A stretch of DNA of 64,000 bases from Solirubrobacter phytolaccae (GCF_027587195.1 NZ_JAPDDP010000018.1:1-64000), one strand, 5' to 3'. Counted from the stretch's first letter, positions 53,064 to 62,569 are shown. Numbers and translations are program-made. The notes: generated by a model from the letters alone, not told the origin.

Positions 53064-53929
53064 GCAGCCACCGATCGGCGGGACGAGAGGGCCTGTGCGG
53101 CGACCGTCACGGCGCCGACGCTGCCGATGACGATCCCCGCGAACAGCGCGGGATCGAGTTCCCTCGTCAACCCGAAGGTGATCGAGTTGTTCAGGGCGTG
53201 GAGAGCCATGCACGGAACTATGGACTGTGTGCGCCAATAAAGCAGGCACAACCCCACTCCGAACGCGCCGAGCGCGATCAGCGAGATCGCCGGGTTGGGC
53301 GCGTGCGCGAGGCCGAACACCACGCCGGTGATCGCCATCCCCCACCACGGGCCGAGCCGCCTGGCGAGCGCCCCGAACATGAACCCGCGGAAGAAGAACT
53401 CCTCCACGACCGGCGCGATCAGGCAGATCGTGAGCACGTAGCCGACCAGCACGAGCGCCGAGTCCTCGTTCTTGACGTCCTCGACCAGCGCCTGCTCCTC
53501 GGGCTTGCCGAAGATCTCCACGAGGACGTTCTGGAAGACGATGAAGCCGACGTAGACGAGCACGACCAGCCCGATCGCCTGCCACACGCGGCTCACGCGG
53601 TTGAGGCCGAACGCCTCGCGGGGCACCCGGCCCAGCGCCAGGCGGACGGTGATGCAGGCGGCGATCACGAACACGACGCTCTGGAAGACCGTCAGGCCGA
53701 GCGTGACGCCGACCGGGATGTCGTCGGAGTCGAAGTCCGGGTCGGCGGCCTGCAGCAGGCCGAGCAGCGTCCCGCCGATCAGCAGGACGATCATCAGCGC
53801 GGCGGCGAGCGCGGCGAACGGCGCCCACGCGGGCACCTGGCGCTCGGCGGGCGGGCCTACAGGGGCTTCGTCGTGCGGCGCTTCCGGGGGCTGCCAGCCG
53901 CCGTACGTGGGAGGTTCGGGAGTCGTCAA
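53060..53929 (-). CDS. CPBP-family intramembrane metalloprotease
   Basis: 289 residues, about eight TM helices. The Abi/CPBP motifs are APVVEEFFFRGFMFG, VVFGLAHAPNP and ALHALNNSITF: the Glu pair and His residues form the membrane-embedded active site. The N-terminal ~35 residues are a Pro-rich cytoplasmic segment (PPEAPHDEAPVGPP). Family members process prenylated or membrane proteins or act in bacteriocin self-immunity. The target is unknown. Confidence 0.9.
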   Translation of the reverse strand: MTTPEPPTYGGWQPPEAPHDEAPVGPPAERQVPAWAPFAALAAALMIVLLIGGTLLGLLQAADPDFDSDDIPVGVTLGLTVFQSVVFVIAACITVRLALGRVPREAFGLNRVSRVWQAIGLVVLVYVGFIVFQNVLVEIFGKPEEQALVEDVKNEDSALVLVGYVLTICLIAPVVEEFFFRGFMFGALARRLGPWWGMAITGVVFGLAHAPNPAISLIALGAFGVGLCLLYWRTQSIVPCMALHALNNSITFGLTRELDPALFAGIVIGSVGAVTVAAQALSSRRSVAA

Positions 53930-54594
53930 GGCGCGGCCAAGGGTATGAGCTCAAGCAGGGTTCTGACCGTGCGGACGCCGTCGAGTGGCGCCCCGCCGCG
54001 CGCGATGTAGATCGGCGTCAGGCCGGCGCCGCGCGCGCCTTCGACGTCCGCGGCGGGCGTGTCGCCCACGTGCCAGGCCTGCTCGGGCGCCACGCCGGCG
54101 ACCTCCAGCGCCGCCGTGAAGATGGCCGGATCGGGCTTTGCAACGCCCACCTCGGCCGAGGCGAGCGCGCCGTCGAGCAGCGGCGTCAGCCCGGTCTCGG
54201 CGAGCCGCTCGTGCAGCGAGAAGTCCCAGTTGGAGACCACGACGAGCCGGATCCCGCGCTCGCGCAGGGCGAGCAGCGCGGGCGCGGAGTCGGGGTACGC
54301 GAAGAACCGCAAGGCCGCGAGCAGCGCGTCGAGGATCACCGCGCGCGGGATGCCGGGCAGCGCGGGCTCCATCGCGCCCGCGCAGCGCACGCGCAGGTCA
54401 TGGAGCGACGCCGCGTCGCGGCCCTCGTCCAGGTGCGCGCGGTAGTAGGCGATCTCGGCGCGGATCGCGACTTCGGCGGTCTCGGCGCTCACCGCGTGTC
54501 CACGCGCCCGCAACTCGGCTTGCAGATGCGGCGCCGGTGGCTCGAAGCCGATCAACGTCCCCAGGGCGTCGAAGAGAATCGCTCTAGGGTGCAT
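53926..54594 (-). CDS. HAD-superfamily hydrolase
   Basis: 222 residues. Motif I ILFDALGTLIGFE (nucleophile Asp9), motif II LVVVSNWDFSLHERL, motif III lysine in VGVAKPDPAIF and motif IV WHVGDTPAADVEGARGAG. The general-acid Asp expected two residues after Asp9 is Leu, as in HDHD3/REG-2-like and haloacid-dehalogenase subgroups, so phosphatase activity is uncertain. First gene of the HAD-CPBP-L,D-transpeptidase run. Confidence 0.9.
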   Translation of the reverse strand: MHPRAILFDALGTLIGFEPPAPHLQAELRARGHAVSAETAEVAIRAEIAYYRAHLDEGRDAASLHDLRVRCAGAMEPALPGIPRAVILDALLAALRFFAYPDSAPALLALRERGIRLVVVSNWDFSLHERLAETGLTPLLDGALASAEVGVAKPDPAIFTAALEVAGVAPEQAWHVGDTPAADVEGARGAGLTPIYIARGGAPLDGVRTVRTLLELIPLAAP

Positions 54595-54623
54595 CGACGA
54601 TGTGCCCTCTAGGGTTCGGCGCC

Positions 54624-55385
54624 ATGTTCGCGGTCGATACTGGCACCTGGATCAACGCGGGAGTCTCCATCCTCGTCGCGTTCGCGGTCGCGACGCTGCT
54701 CGACCGCGCCTTCCGCGGCAAGGCGGCGCGCGAAGTCGCCGACAAGGCCGGGATCTCGCGCCAGAGCGCCACCCGCCTGCGGTTCGTGCGGCGGCTGCTG
54801 TACGCCGTGATCGTCCTGATCGGGATCGCGTTCGCGCTCTCGGAGTTCGACGGCATCTCCAGCCTCGCGCGCGGCCTGCTCGCCTCCGGCGCGATCGCCG
54901 CGGCCGTGATCGGCTTCGCGGCGCGCCAGGTGTTGGCCAACTTCGTCGCTGGGATCATGCTCGCCGTCACGCAGCCGCTGCGCGTCGGCGACTGGGTGAC
55001 GTTCGACGGCAACTACGGCGTCGTGGAGGACGTGCGGCTCAACTACACGATCCTCAAGACCGCGACCCACCAGCGGATCGTGATCCCCAACGAGAAGCTC
55101 GCCTCGGGGATCCTCAAGAACGACACGCTGGTGGTCGAGGTCGTGAGCCTCGACGTCTCCATCTGGATCCCGCCGGAGGCTGACGTGGAGGCCGCGATCG
55201 CGGCGCTCGAAGATGAGACGGGGCAGGAGGTGACGGTCGCCGAGGCGGTCCCGTGGGGCACGCGGCTGGGCGTGGGCTCAGACCCCGTGGCGCCGCCGGA
55301 TCGGGCGCCGCGAGAGGCGGAGCTGCGCCGGCAATGTCTCGCCCGACTTCGTAAAGAAGGGTTGCTTCGGGTGCAATCGAACTAG
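54624..55385 (+). CDS. MscS-family mechanosensitive channel
   Basis: 253 residues from ATG 54624; a start at 54600 would add eight. Two TM helices precede the pore helix (LLASGAIAAAVIGFAARQVL, then ANFVAGIMLAV), with the beta domain DWVTFDGNYGVVEDVRLNYT and HQRIVIPNEKLASG. Releases solutes under osmotic downshock. Compact relative to other MscS proteins, with a charged tail (REAELRRQCLARLRKEGLL). It is 16 bp upstream of the PBP gene. Confidence 0.9.
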   Translation: MFAVDTGTWINAGVSILVAFAVATLLDRAFRGKAAREVADKAGISRQSATRLRFVRRLLYAVIVLIGIAFALSEFDGISSLARGLLASGAIAAAVIGFAARQVLANFVAGIMLAVTQPLRVGDWVTFDGNYGVVEDVRLNYTILKTATHQRIVIPNEKLASGILKNDTLVVEVVSLDVSIWIPPEADVEAAIAALEDETGQEVTVAEAVPWGTRLGVGSDPVAPPDRAPREAELRRQCLARLRKEGLLRVQSN

Positions 55386-55401
55386 ACTCGGGGTTTCGCC
55401 C

Positions 55402-57591
55402 GTGAGTCATTCCGCGCGTATCAGGCGACGCCGCAAAGGCGTCGGAGCAGGCCGTTGGTTGTTGCTGGCGGTACTCGTCGTGCTGCTCGCGGGCGTCGGA
55501 ACGGCGCTCGCCGCGGTCGGTTGGGTCGTGCGCACGGCCAATGACGGCCAGGCGCTCTCGTCCTACACGCCGCGTAACGCCGGCGCGCTGACCGAGGTGC
55601 TCTCCGCGGACGGCACGCGCCTGGGCTTCATCCAGAACGACGACCTCGTCCTCCCTGTGTCGGCGAAGACGCTGCCGCAGGTGATGAAGGACGCGACGGT
55701 CGCGATCGAGGACGAGCGCTTCTACAAGCACACGGGCGTGGACTACGAGGGCATCATCCGCGCCGCGGTCAAGAACGCCACGTCCGACAACCAACAGGGC
55801 GGCTCGACGCTCACGATGCAGCTGGTGCGCAACCTGTACACGCAGGATGTGACCCGCTCGGGCATCGACGGCTACAAGCGCAAGATCCGCGAGGCCCGCC
55901 TGGCCCAGGAGCTCGAGGAGGAGCACTCCAAGGAGTGGGTCCTCAGCCGCTACCTGAACACCGTCCCGTACGGCACCTACGGTGGCCAGAGCGCGATCGG
56001 CGCCAACGCCGCCGCCCGCCTGTACTTCGACAAGAGCGTCAAGGACCTGACGGTGCGCGAGGCCGCGATGCTCGCCGGCATCCCGCAGGCGCCGTCGATC
56101 TACTCGCCCGTGGACAACCCGAAGGGCACGAAGGCGCGCCGCAACGAGGTCCTGCAGAAGATGGCCGACCTCGGCTACATCACGCAGGCCAAGGCCACGC
56201 GCGAGAAGGCCAAGGGCCTCGGCCTGAACATGGACCGCTACTTCTCGCGCGCCCGCGAGCGCTACGTCCTGGACTTCGTCAAGTCCGAGCTGATCAAGGA
56301 ATACGGCATCAGCGAGACCAAGCGCGGCGGCTTCCGCGTCTACACGACGATCAACCTCAAGTACCAGCAGTACGCGCGCACGGCCATGAGCCAGCTCTCC
56401 GGCGTCGGCCCGTCCTCGGCGATCGTCACGATCGACCCGAAGAACGGCGACATCGTGACCATGGCCTCGACGCAGCAGTACGGCCGCTCGAAGGGCAAGT
56501 CGACGTACAACCTCGCCACCCAGGGCAAGCGGCAGCCCGGCTCGTCGTTCAAGACGATGGCGCTGCTGACCGCGCTGCGCGAGGGCGTCAGCCCGAACAC
56601 GTCCTACACGTCGATCTCGCCGATGAAGATCGCCAAGCCGCCGTGCGGCTCGCCGACCGCCCCGTGGGAGCTCAAGACCTACGGCGGCAAGGGCGCGGGC
56701 ACGATGGACCTGCGCACGGCGACCCTGAAGTCCGACAACTCCGTCTACGCCCAGCTCGTGTCCGACCTCGGGCCGGACAAGGTCAAGGAGACGGCGCGGA
56801 TGATGGGCATCAAGTCCAAGCTGCTCGGCGTCTGCGCCGAGTCGCTGGGCGGCCTGACGGACGGCGTCTCGCCGCTCGAGATGGCCAACGCCTACGCGAC
56901 GATCGTCAACGGCGGCTACCGCAACCGGCCGCGCGTGATCAAGAAGATCGAGCGCAACGGCAAGAAGGTCAAGCTGCCGGCGCGCTGGCGCGTCAAGCGC
57001 ACCAAGGCGTTCGAGGACGGCGTGACCGACCAGGTCGTGAAGATCCTGCAGGCCAACGTCGGCGGCGGCACGGGCGGCAAGGCCCAGATCCCCGGGTGCA
57101 ACCAGGGCGGCAAGACCGGCACGACCGACAAGAACATCGACGCCTGGTTCGTGGGCTTCACGCCCAGGTTCGCGACCTCGGTCTGGGTCGGCTTCCCGGG
57201 CTCGGCGAAGATCTCGATGAACGGCCTGTACTTCGGCTCGAACATCGACGGCGGCACGTACCCGGCGCAGATCTGGGGCGACTACATGAAGAACGTCGTC
57301 AAGAACGGCTGCGGCGAGTGGCTCAAGCCGAAGGAGCCGTTCAACAGCCAGCCGTTCATGGGCAAGTACGCGCGTGAGGGTGCCAAGGACGAGGAGTCCG
57401 GCGAGGACCAGCCGGGCGCGGAGCCGGGCACCGGCGACACGACCACGCCGCCGGCGGACGACAAGCCGCGTACCGAGGACACCGACAACGGCGGCGACGA
57501 CAACGACGGCCCAGGGTTCGACCCGGGTGCCTACGAGACGCCACCGCAGGATCCGAGCAACGGCGGGACCCAAGCACCAACCGACGGCTGA
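55402..57591 (+). CDS. Class A penicillin-binding protein (glycosyltransferase/transpeptidase)
   Basis: 729 residues from GTG 55402. A basic cytoplasmic start, TM anchor (WLLLAVLVVLLAGVGTALAA), then GT51 glycosyltransferase (AIEDERFYKHTGVDYEGII, QGGSTLTMQLVRNLY, MLAGIPQAPSIYSP) and transpeptidase motifs SxxK in RQPGSSFKTM, SDN in LKSDNSVYAQLV and KTG in GGKTGTTDKNIDAWFVGF. The last ~60 residues are a disordered Asp/Thr/Pro tail. Builds and cross-links peptidoglycan. Confidence 0.95.
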   Translation: MSHSARIRRRRKGVGAGRWLLLAVLVVLLAGVGTALAAVGWVVRTANDGQALSSYTPRNAGALTEVLSADGTRLGFIQNDDLVLPVSAKTLPQVMKDATVAIEDERFYKHTGVDYEGIIRAAVKNATSDNQQGGSTLTMQLVRNLYTQDVTRSGIDGYKRKIREARLAQELEEEHSKEWVLSRYLNTVPYGTYGGQSAIGANAAARLYFDKSVKDLTVREAAMLAGIPQAPSIYSPVDNPKGTKARRNEVLQKMADLGYITQAKATREKAKGLGLNMDRYFSRARERYVLDFVKSELIKEYGISETKRGGFRVYTTINLKYQQYARTAMSQLSGVGPSSAIVTIDPKNGDIVTMASTQQYGRSKGKSTYNLATQGKRQPGSSFKTMALLTALREGVSPNTSYTSISPMKIAKPPCGSPTAPWELKTYGGKGAGTMDLRTATLKSDNSVYAQLVSDLGPDKVKETARMMGIKSKLLGVCAESLGGLTDGVSPLEMANAYATIVNGGYRNRPRVIKKIERNGKKVKLPARWRVKRTKAFEDGVTDQVVKILQANVGGGTGGKAQIPGCNQGGKTGTTDKNIDAWFVGFTPRFATSVWVGFPGSAKISMNGLYFGSNIDGGTYPAQIWGDYMKNVVKNGCGEWLKPKEPFNSQPFMGKYAREGAKDEESGEDQPGAEPGTGDTTTPPADDKPRTEDTDNGGDDNDGPGFDPGAYETPPQDPSNGGTQAPTDG

Positions 57592-57600
57592 CAGGCGCTT

Positions 57601-57630
57601 CCCTGACTGGTACAACTTGCGCCGTCAGGG
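57601..57630 (+). terminator. Hairpin between the PBP gene and cspA
   Basis: CCCTGAC (57601-57607) pairs exactly with GTCAGGG (57624-57630) around a 16-base loop. It could end the PBP transcript or be part of a cold-shock leader. AGGAG (57642-57646) then precedes the cspA ATG. Confidence 0.4.
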
Positions 57631-57655
57631 CTGGATCTAACAGGAGTGCTGTCAG

Positions 57656-57859
57656 ATGGCGACCGGTGTCGTGAAGTGGTTCAGCGACGAAAAGGGCTTC
57701 GGCTTCATCACTCCGGATGACGGGGGGAAGGACGCGTTCGTCCATTTCTCCGCCATCTCGGGTGACGGGTTCCGCACCCTCGCGGAGGGGGCCAAGGTCG
57801 AGTACGAGCTCGGCGAAGGCGCCAAGGGCCCACAAGCCACGGACGTCAGGGTCATATAG
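57656..57859 (+). CDS. Cold-shock protein (CspA family)
   Basis: 67 residues, one OB-fold. [20 protein letters not shown] contains RNP1 (KGFGFI) and DAFVHFSAI is RNP2. RNA chaperone that melts mRNA structure. It sits three bases before infA, consistent with a shared translation-linked transcript. Confidence 0.95.
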   Translation: MATGVVKWFSDEKGFGFITPDDGGKDAFVHFSAISGDGFRTLAEGAKVEYELGEGAKGPQATDVRVI

Positions 57860-57862
57860 CTC

Positions 57863-58081
57863 TTGTCGAAGGAAGAGAAGGTCGAGTTCGAAGGCGAGGT
57901 CGTCGAGGCGCTCCCGAACGCGATGTTCCGGGTGGAGCTCGACAACGGTCACGAAGTTCTCGGCCACGTGGCAGGAAAGATGCGGCGGTTCCGCATCCGC
58001 ATCCTGCCCGGCGACCGGGTCCGCGTGGAAGTCTCGCCTTATGACCTCAACCGTGCGCGGATCGTCTACCGGCATCGGTGA
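57863..58081 (+). CDS. infA: Translation initiation factor IF-1
   Basis: 72 residues from TTG 57863. [39 protein letters not shown] and [18 protein letters not shown] are canonical IF-1. It binds the ribosomal A site during initiation. Unusual context: next to cspA and thiL rather than the rpmJ-rpsM ribosomal cluster, so a second copy may exist elsewhere. The final 41 bp overlap thiL. Confidence 0.95.
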   Translation: MSKEEKVEFEGEVVEALPNAMFRVELDNGHEVLGHVAGKMRRFRIRILPGDRVRVEVSPYDLNRARIVYRHR

Positions 58082-58961
58082 GCTCGCGCTCATAGAAGCC
58101 ATCCGAGGTGCCTTGACGGTGCGCTCGGAGCGCGTCGTCCGCTGGATCGGCGACGACTGCGCCGTGATCCGCGCGGGAGGCGCTTGCGCGGTGTCGACCG
58201 ACGTGATGGTCGACGGGACGCACTTCCGGCTCGGCCAGGCGAGCCCGGAGGACGTCGGCTGGCGCGCGCTCGCCGGCGCGTTGTCGGACATCGCCGCGAT
58301 GGGTGGCGAGGCCGGCGAGGCCTACCTGTCGGTGGTGCTGCCACCGTCAATGGACGATGACGACGTGCTCGCGCTGCACCGCGGCGCCGAGGCGCTGGCG
58401 AGCGAGTGCGGCGTGACGATCGCGGGCGGCGACCTCGCCCGGGGCCCCGCGTTGATGGTCGCGGTGACCGTGATGGGCTGGGCGGACGCGCCCGAGGACT
58501 TCGTGCGGCGCGACACCGCACGGCCGGGCGACCGCGTGGGCGTGACCGGCACGCTGGGCGCATCAGCCGCCGGGCTGGCGATCCTCGACGGGCTCGCCGA
58601 AGGGCCGCCCGCGCTGGTCGAGCGCTACCTGCGGCCGTGGCCACGCCTGAAGGAGGGCCGCGCGCTCGCCGGCAAGGCGACCGCGATGATGGACCTGTCC
58701 GACGGCATCGCCTCGGACGCGCGCCGGCTCGCCGAGGCGAGCGGGGTCAAGCTGATCCTCGACGCGGGCGCGCTCCCGCACGCGCCCGGCGTCGACTCCA
58801 TCCAACTCGCCGCCACCGGTGGCGAGGACTACGAACTGCTGGTGTGCGGTCCCGATTCGCTGCCCCTGCTCACCTGGATCGGAGAAGTCGTCGAGGGTGA
58901 GGGCGTCGAGTGGGTCGGAGCCCCGCCAGACGCTGACGCCTGGCGGGGGTTCGAGCACTAA
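58041..58961 (+). CDS. thiL: Thiamine-monophosphate kinase
   Basis: 306 residues from ATG 58041; GTG 58053 is also possible. The start [69 protein letters not shown] and [20 protein letters not shown] bind ATP-Mg and substrate. Phosphorylates thiamine monophosphate to the active diphosphate. The 5' end lies within infA in another frame, implying coupled translation. Confidence 0.93.
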   Translation: MTSTVRGSSTGIGELALIEAIRGALTVRSERVVRWIGDDCAVIRAGGACAVSTDVMVDGTHFRLGQASPEDVGWRALAGALSDIAAMGGEAGEAYLSVVLPPSMDDDDVLALHRGAEALASECGVTIAGGDLARGPALMVAVTVMGWADAPEDFVRRDTARPGDRVGVTGTLGASAAGLAILDGLAEGPPALVERYLRPWPRLKEGRALAGKATAMMDLSDGIASDARRLAEASGVKLILDAGALPHAPGVDSIQLAATGGEDYELLVCGPDSLPLLTWIGEVVEGEGVEWVGAPPDADAWRGFEH

Positions 58962-58985
58962 CTGGCTAGTTGCGCCAGTGCGGCA

Positions 58986-59219
58986 TCAGCCCGCCTCCTC
59001 CTCGTTGCCGAGGAGGCGCTTGAGGATCGCGGCGGCGACAGCTTCGCTGTCGACCGCGTACGTCCCGCACTGGATGCGCTCTCGTATTTGCTGCACTTTG
59101 GTCACCGCACCGTCCTTGGAGGGAGCGATGGGGGCCGATCGGTTGAACCGTCGACCGCCATCACGAGCCGGACCCGTCATCCGGACTCGCGACACATATC
59201 GGGTATCCAGCACCGTCAT
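58986..59219 (-). CDS. FlgM-like anti-sigma factor domain protein
   Basis: 77 residues from ATG 59219 (GAGG six bases upstream); ATG 59255 would add 12. After a basic N-terminal half, the end KVQQIRERIQCGTYAVDSEA, then VAAAILKRLLG, matches the sigma-binding C-terminal part of FlgM, where IxxGTYxVDxExVAxxIL is the conserved core. FlgM inhibits the flagellar sigma-28. No flagellar gene is in this window. A sortase precedes it on the same strand. It could control another sigma factor, or belong to a flagellar regulon encoded elsewhere. Confidence 0.65.
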   Translation of the reverse strand: MTVLDTRYVSRVRMTGPARDGGRRFNRSAPIAPSKDGAVTKVQQIRERIQCGTYAVDSEAVAAAILKRLLGNEEEAG

Positions 59220-59272
59220 ATGAGCCTCATCGTCCTGGCGCGGACATTGGTCCATCAGGTGCTCACCCCAGC

Positions 59273-59983
59273 TCAAGCTGCCGATCCGCGAGGCTCGGAG
59301 CGCACGAGCCGCGCGAAAACCACGATCCGCTGGGCGGCGGAGTACAGGGGGTGACAGGCCGTCAGCACTAGCCGATCGTACGAGCGGTCGTCCACCACCC
59401 AGACGTCGGTCGGCTTGACGATCCGCGTTCGCTCGACCCGGTAGGTGAAGCGCCCGTAGGGCATCGTGACCACGATGTCGTCGCCCGTGCGCACCTTGTC
59501 GATCTTGCGGAACGGCGCGCCGTAGGTCGTGCGGTGGCCGGCGATGGCCACGGTGCCACGCTGGCCGGGCAACGCCGTGGACGGGTAGTGCCCGGGGCCA
59601 CGGCGCAGGTCGTCGGCGTTCGTGCCCTCGAGAACCACGCTGGAGAGTCCGATCCGCTCGATCCGCAGCCGCCCGACGGCGTCGCCGTCGTCCGTACGCC
59701 GGTCGAGCGCGCGCGCCGCGAAGGCGAGCTTCTTCTTCGGGTCCGGCAGCTTGACGATCGCCTTGCGTTCCACGGGCGTCAGCGGGATCTTCTCGAGCCG
59801 GTCGAGCTCGCCCGACAGCTCGTTCTGCTGGAAGTGGGCGTAGGTCGAGGAGACCGGCTCCTCCCACACGAGCGTCAGGAGCGCGTCGAGCAGCAGCAGC
59901 GAGCCGGCGATGATCAGCGCGTTCGCGAACCCGCGCAGGATCTTGCGCGCGCGACCCGGCCTGGCGGTGGAGGAAGCGCTCAT
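59273..59983 (-). CDS. Sortase (class D/E-like transpeptidase)
   Basis: 236 residues from ATG 59983. N-terminal anchor ALIIAGSLLLLDALLTLVW, a helical spacer, then the sortase barrel: ERIGLSSVVLEGTNADDLRR, His150 in TVAIAGHRTTYGAPF, Cys210 in LVLTACHPLYSA and Arg219 in AQRIVVFARL. It attaches proteins with a C-terminal sorting signal to peptidoglycan or pilins. Its substrate is not beside it. It overlaps the upstream M28-like gene by 4 bp. Confidence 0.92.
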   Translation of the reverse strand: MSASSTARPGRARKILRGFANALIIAGSLLLLDALLTLVWEEPVSSTYAHFQQNELSGELDRLEKIPLTPVERKAIVKLPDPKKKLAFAARALDRRTDDGDAVGRLRIERIGLSSVVLEGTNADDLRRGPGHYPSTALPGQRGTVAIAGHRTTYGAPFRKIDKVRTGDDIVVTMPYGRFTYRVERTRIVKPTDVWVVDDRSYDRLVLTACHPLYSAAQRIVVFARLVRSEPRGSAA

Positions 59984-61809
59984 CGCCGCAGCGCCGATTC
60001 CGTGCCGCCGAGCGAGCCGGGGCCGGCGTAGCTGAGCGGACCGCGGGTCGCGAACTGCGGCCCCTTCTTCCCGGTGTCGCCCATCCGGCGCCGGGCGATC
60101 AGCACCCGGAACACGCCGGCGAACGCCGCGAGCAGACCGGCGAGCAGGAGCATCGAGCCGATCCCGGCGCCCGTCATCGCCGCGAGCGCCATCCCCCAGA
60201 CGAGCTCGTGCGGCCCGAGGTTCAGCGCGCCGGCGAGGTGCACGATCGCGAGCACGGGCACGACCAGCCCCACGACCAGCGCGGCCGCGGCCGCGCGGCC
60301 ACGCCAGCCGGTGGCGGCGAACAACCACAGATGCGCCGCGGGAACAAGCAGACCCGCAGCGTAGGGATTGCGCACCCACGCGAGCCCCACCAGCACGCAC
60401 AGCCACAGCGCCGTGGCCACGGCGAGGCCCTCCACGCCGGGCGCGCCCGGGCCGCGGCGGCCGTTCACGGGCTGCTCGGCGGCGGGCGTGCGCGCGAAGG
60501 CCCGGGCGACCAGCCGGGCGCCGAACCACACCAGGGCAGCCACGATCGCGGCGCTGACCAGCGCGATGATCCCGCTCGTGCCGACGGGCCAGCGCGCCGG
60601 GTTCACGACCCCGGCGGGCGCGTCCACCAGCCCGGTCGCCGCGAGCACGCGCAGCCACAGCCACGCGGCCGGGAGCGGCACCGCGGCGACGGCCAGCCAC
60701 GCGAGCCACGACCCGATCGGCACGTGCCGGCGGCGGGCGCGGAAGAACGCGTCGAGCGCGGCGAGCAGCGCGGGCAGCAGCAACGTGCCGACGACGAGCC
60801 GCACGGTCCAGTCCGGGGCGACGTTGCGCAGGGTCGAGATGCCGCTGGCCGTGCCCTCGAACGCGGGCGCGTCCTGGCGGCCGACGGCGTCGAGCGCGCC
60901 GACGGCCCGCACCGCAGAGCGGCCGAACGCCCGTAGGCGCTTGCGGTAGACGGTCGCGCCCTCGTCCGGCCCGAGCTCACCCGAGGCCGAGAGCAGCACG
61001 GCGGGCAGGCCCTCGGAGGCGATCGGGCCCTGCTCGGACAGCGTCACGGGCAACGCGCGCCGGACCCACTGGCCGACGGCGTGCGGGCCGCCCGGGTCCG
61101 CCCGGGTCTCCCGCCGCACGGCGGCCTGCACGGTGCGCTCGAGCCCGAGCGGGACCGCGCTCGGGGTCCCGGTCCAGGACACGACCCACGGCTTGCGCAG
61201 GTTGTTGGAGGCGAGGTCGCCGAGCACGAGCACGCCGTCGACCGGGCCACCGGCCTCCGAGCGCGCCCAGTCGCGCGCACCCTTGAAGCCGTTGCTCGCT
61301 CCGGTGGTGGAGACGATCACGAGCGTCTTGTCGAGGTCGCGCGACTTGAACACGCGCGCCAGCTCGAGCAGCACCGCGGTGGCCGACAGCTCCGCGCGAC
61401 CGCGCGAGTCGCGGTCCGCGAGCACGACGATCCGCCGCGACGACGCGCCCGGCCGCGTCGCAACGACCGTCGTGTAGCCGTCGTCATCCGTGGTCTTGCG
61501 CACGGTGAACGTGGCGCGCTGGCCTTCCGCCCACGGCGCCGCGAGGTCCTCCGCGACGTAGTCGGCGAGCGCCTGGTCGCCGGGGGAGCCGGGCGTGCGG
61601 TCCGGGAAATCGGCGTACAGGCCCTGCAGCGAACCCGGATCCTTGTCGCGCACGGTGCCGAACGCGCGGTCGGAGCTGAACGCGTCGGGGGGCAGCTCGG
61701 AGCGCCCAGGGGTCGGCCGATCCTGCAGCGCGAAGGCCGCGAGGAACAGCGCGAAGAGCGCGGGAAGGAAGGCGGTCCGGTAGACGCGGCCGTCGAGCAC
61801 GCGATCCAC
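59980..61809 (-). CDS. Membrane protein with M28-like peptidase domain, degenerate metal site
   Basis: 609 residues from GTG 61809, chosen to leave room for the divergent promoter; GTG 61800 is also good. A TM anchor (AFLPALFALFLAAFALQ) is followed by an outside domain like M28/GAA1 aminopeptidases (GSPGDQALADYVAEDL, RRIVVLADRDSRG, LVIVSTTGASNGFKGARDWA), but several zinc ligands expected for an active enzyme are not obvious. The C-terminal half holds about eight TM helices. Operon with a sortase suggests a role in surface protein assembly. Confidence 0.7.
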   Translation of the reverse strand: MDRVLDGRVYRTAFLPALFALFLAAFALQDRPTPGRSELPPDAFSSDRAFGTVRDKDPGSLQGLYADFPDRTPGSPGDQALADYVAEDLAAPWAEGQRATFTVRKTTDDDGYTTVVATRPGASSRRIVVLADRDSRGRAELSATAVLLELARVFKSRDLDKTLVIVSTTGASNGFKGARDWARSEAGGPVDGVLVLGDLASNNLRKPWVVSWTGTPSAVPLGLERTVQAAVRRETRADPGGPHAVGQWVRRALPVTLSEQGPIASEGLPAVLLSASGELGPDEGATVYRKRLRAFGRSAVRAVGALDAVGRQDAPAFEGTASGISTLRNVAPDWTVRLVVGTLLLPALLAALDAFFRARRRHVPIGSWLAWLAVAAVPLPAAWLWLRVLAATGLVDAPAGVVNPARWPVGTSGIIALVSAAIVAALVWFGARLVARAFARTPAAEQPVNGRRGPGAPGVEGLAVATALWLCVLVGLAWVRNPYAAGLLVPAAHLWLFAATGWRGRAAAAALVVGLVVPVLAIVHLAGALNLGPHELVWGMALAAMTGAGIGSMLLLAGLLAAFAGVFRVLIARRRMGDTGKKGPQFATRGPLSYAGPGSLGGTESALRR

Positions 61810-61855
61810 GTTAATGCCTCGTGTAGGAGTCGAACTATCCTTGCCTTGCTCCGGC

Positions 61856-62566
61856 ATGGCCGACCGCGCCCCCCGAATCTTGCTCGTCGACGACGAGCAG
61901 CCCATTCAGACGCTCCTTTCCTTCCCCCTCCAGCGGGATGGTTACGAGGTCGTACAGGCCGCGGACGGCCCCGAAGCGCTCGAGCGGTTCGACGAGCAGG
62001 TCTTCGACCTCGTGGTGCTGGACGTGATGCTGCCGCGGATGGACGGCCTCGAGGTCTGCCGGCGCCTGCGCGCCAAGGGCGAGACCGTGCCGATCATCAT
62101 GCTCACGGCCAAGTCCGAGGAGATCGACAAGGTCCTCGGCCTCGAGCTCGGCGCCGACGACTACATCACCAAGCCGTTCTCGATGCGCGAGTTCCGCTCG
62201 CGCGTGAAGGCCGCGCTGCGCCGCTCGGGCATGGCGCGCCAGGAGACCGACGACGAACGGCCGATCGAGGTCCGGGGCCTGAAGATCGATCCGGGCAAGC
62301 GCACGGTCTCGCGCAACGGCGACGGCGTCTCGACGACCTACGTCGAGTTCGAGATCCTCGCCGCGCTCGCGCGGTCGCCGGGCCGCGTGTTCACCCGGGA
62401 CATGCTGCTCGCGCGGGTGTGGGGCGACAGCGCCTACCGCGACCCGCGCACCATCGACGTGCACATCCGCCACCTGCGGGAGAAGATCGAGGTGGATCCG
62501 AAGGAGCCGGAGTACCTGTTCACGGTGCGCGGCGTCGGATACCGCTTCCGCGACGAAGAGGGCTAG
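61856..62566 (+). CDS. OmpR/PhoB-family response regulator
   Basis: 236 residues from ATG 61856. Receiver domain with Asp12-Asp13, phospho-acceptor Asp56 in LVVLDVMLPRMDG and Lys106 in DDYITKPFSMREF. The winged-helix output has FEILAALARSPGRVFTRDML and RTIDVHIRHLREKIEVDP, ending VRGVGYRF. Its gene ends three bases before the histidine kinase, so the two form a system. Divergent from the sortase operon, a possible target. Confidence 0.95.
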   Translation: MADRAPRILLVDDEQPIQTLLSFPLQRDGYEVVQAADGPEALERFDEQVFDLVVLDVMLPRMDGLEVCRRLRAKGETVPIIMLTAKSEEIDKVLGLELGADDYITKPFSMREFRSRVKAALRRSGMARQETDDERPIEVRGLKIDPGKRTVSRNGDGVSTTYVEFEILAALARSPGRVFTRDMLLARVWGDSAYRDPRTIDVHIRHLREKIEVDPKEPEYLFTVRGVGYRFRDEEG

Positions 62567-62569
62567 CCC

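Noticed and set aside
55114-57615. 833-codon minus-strand frame over the class A PBP
   Set aside because: Shadow of a gene with all SxxK, SDN and KTG motifs on the plus strand.
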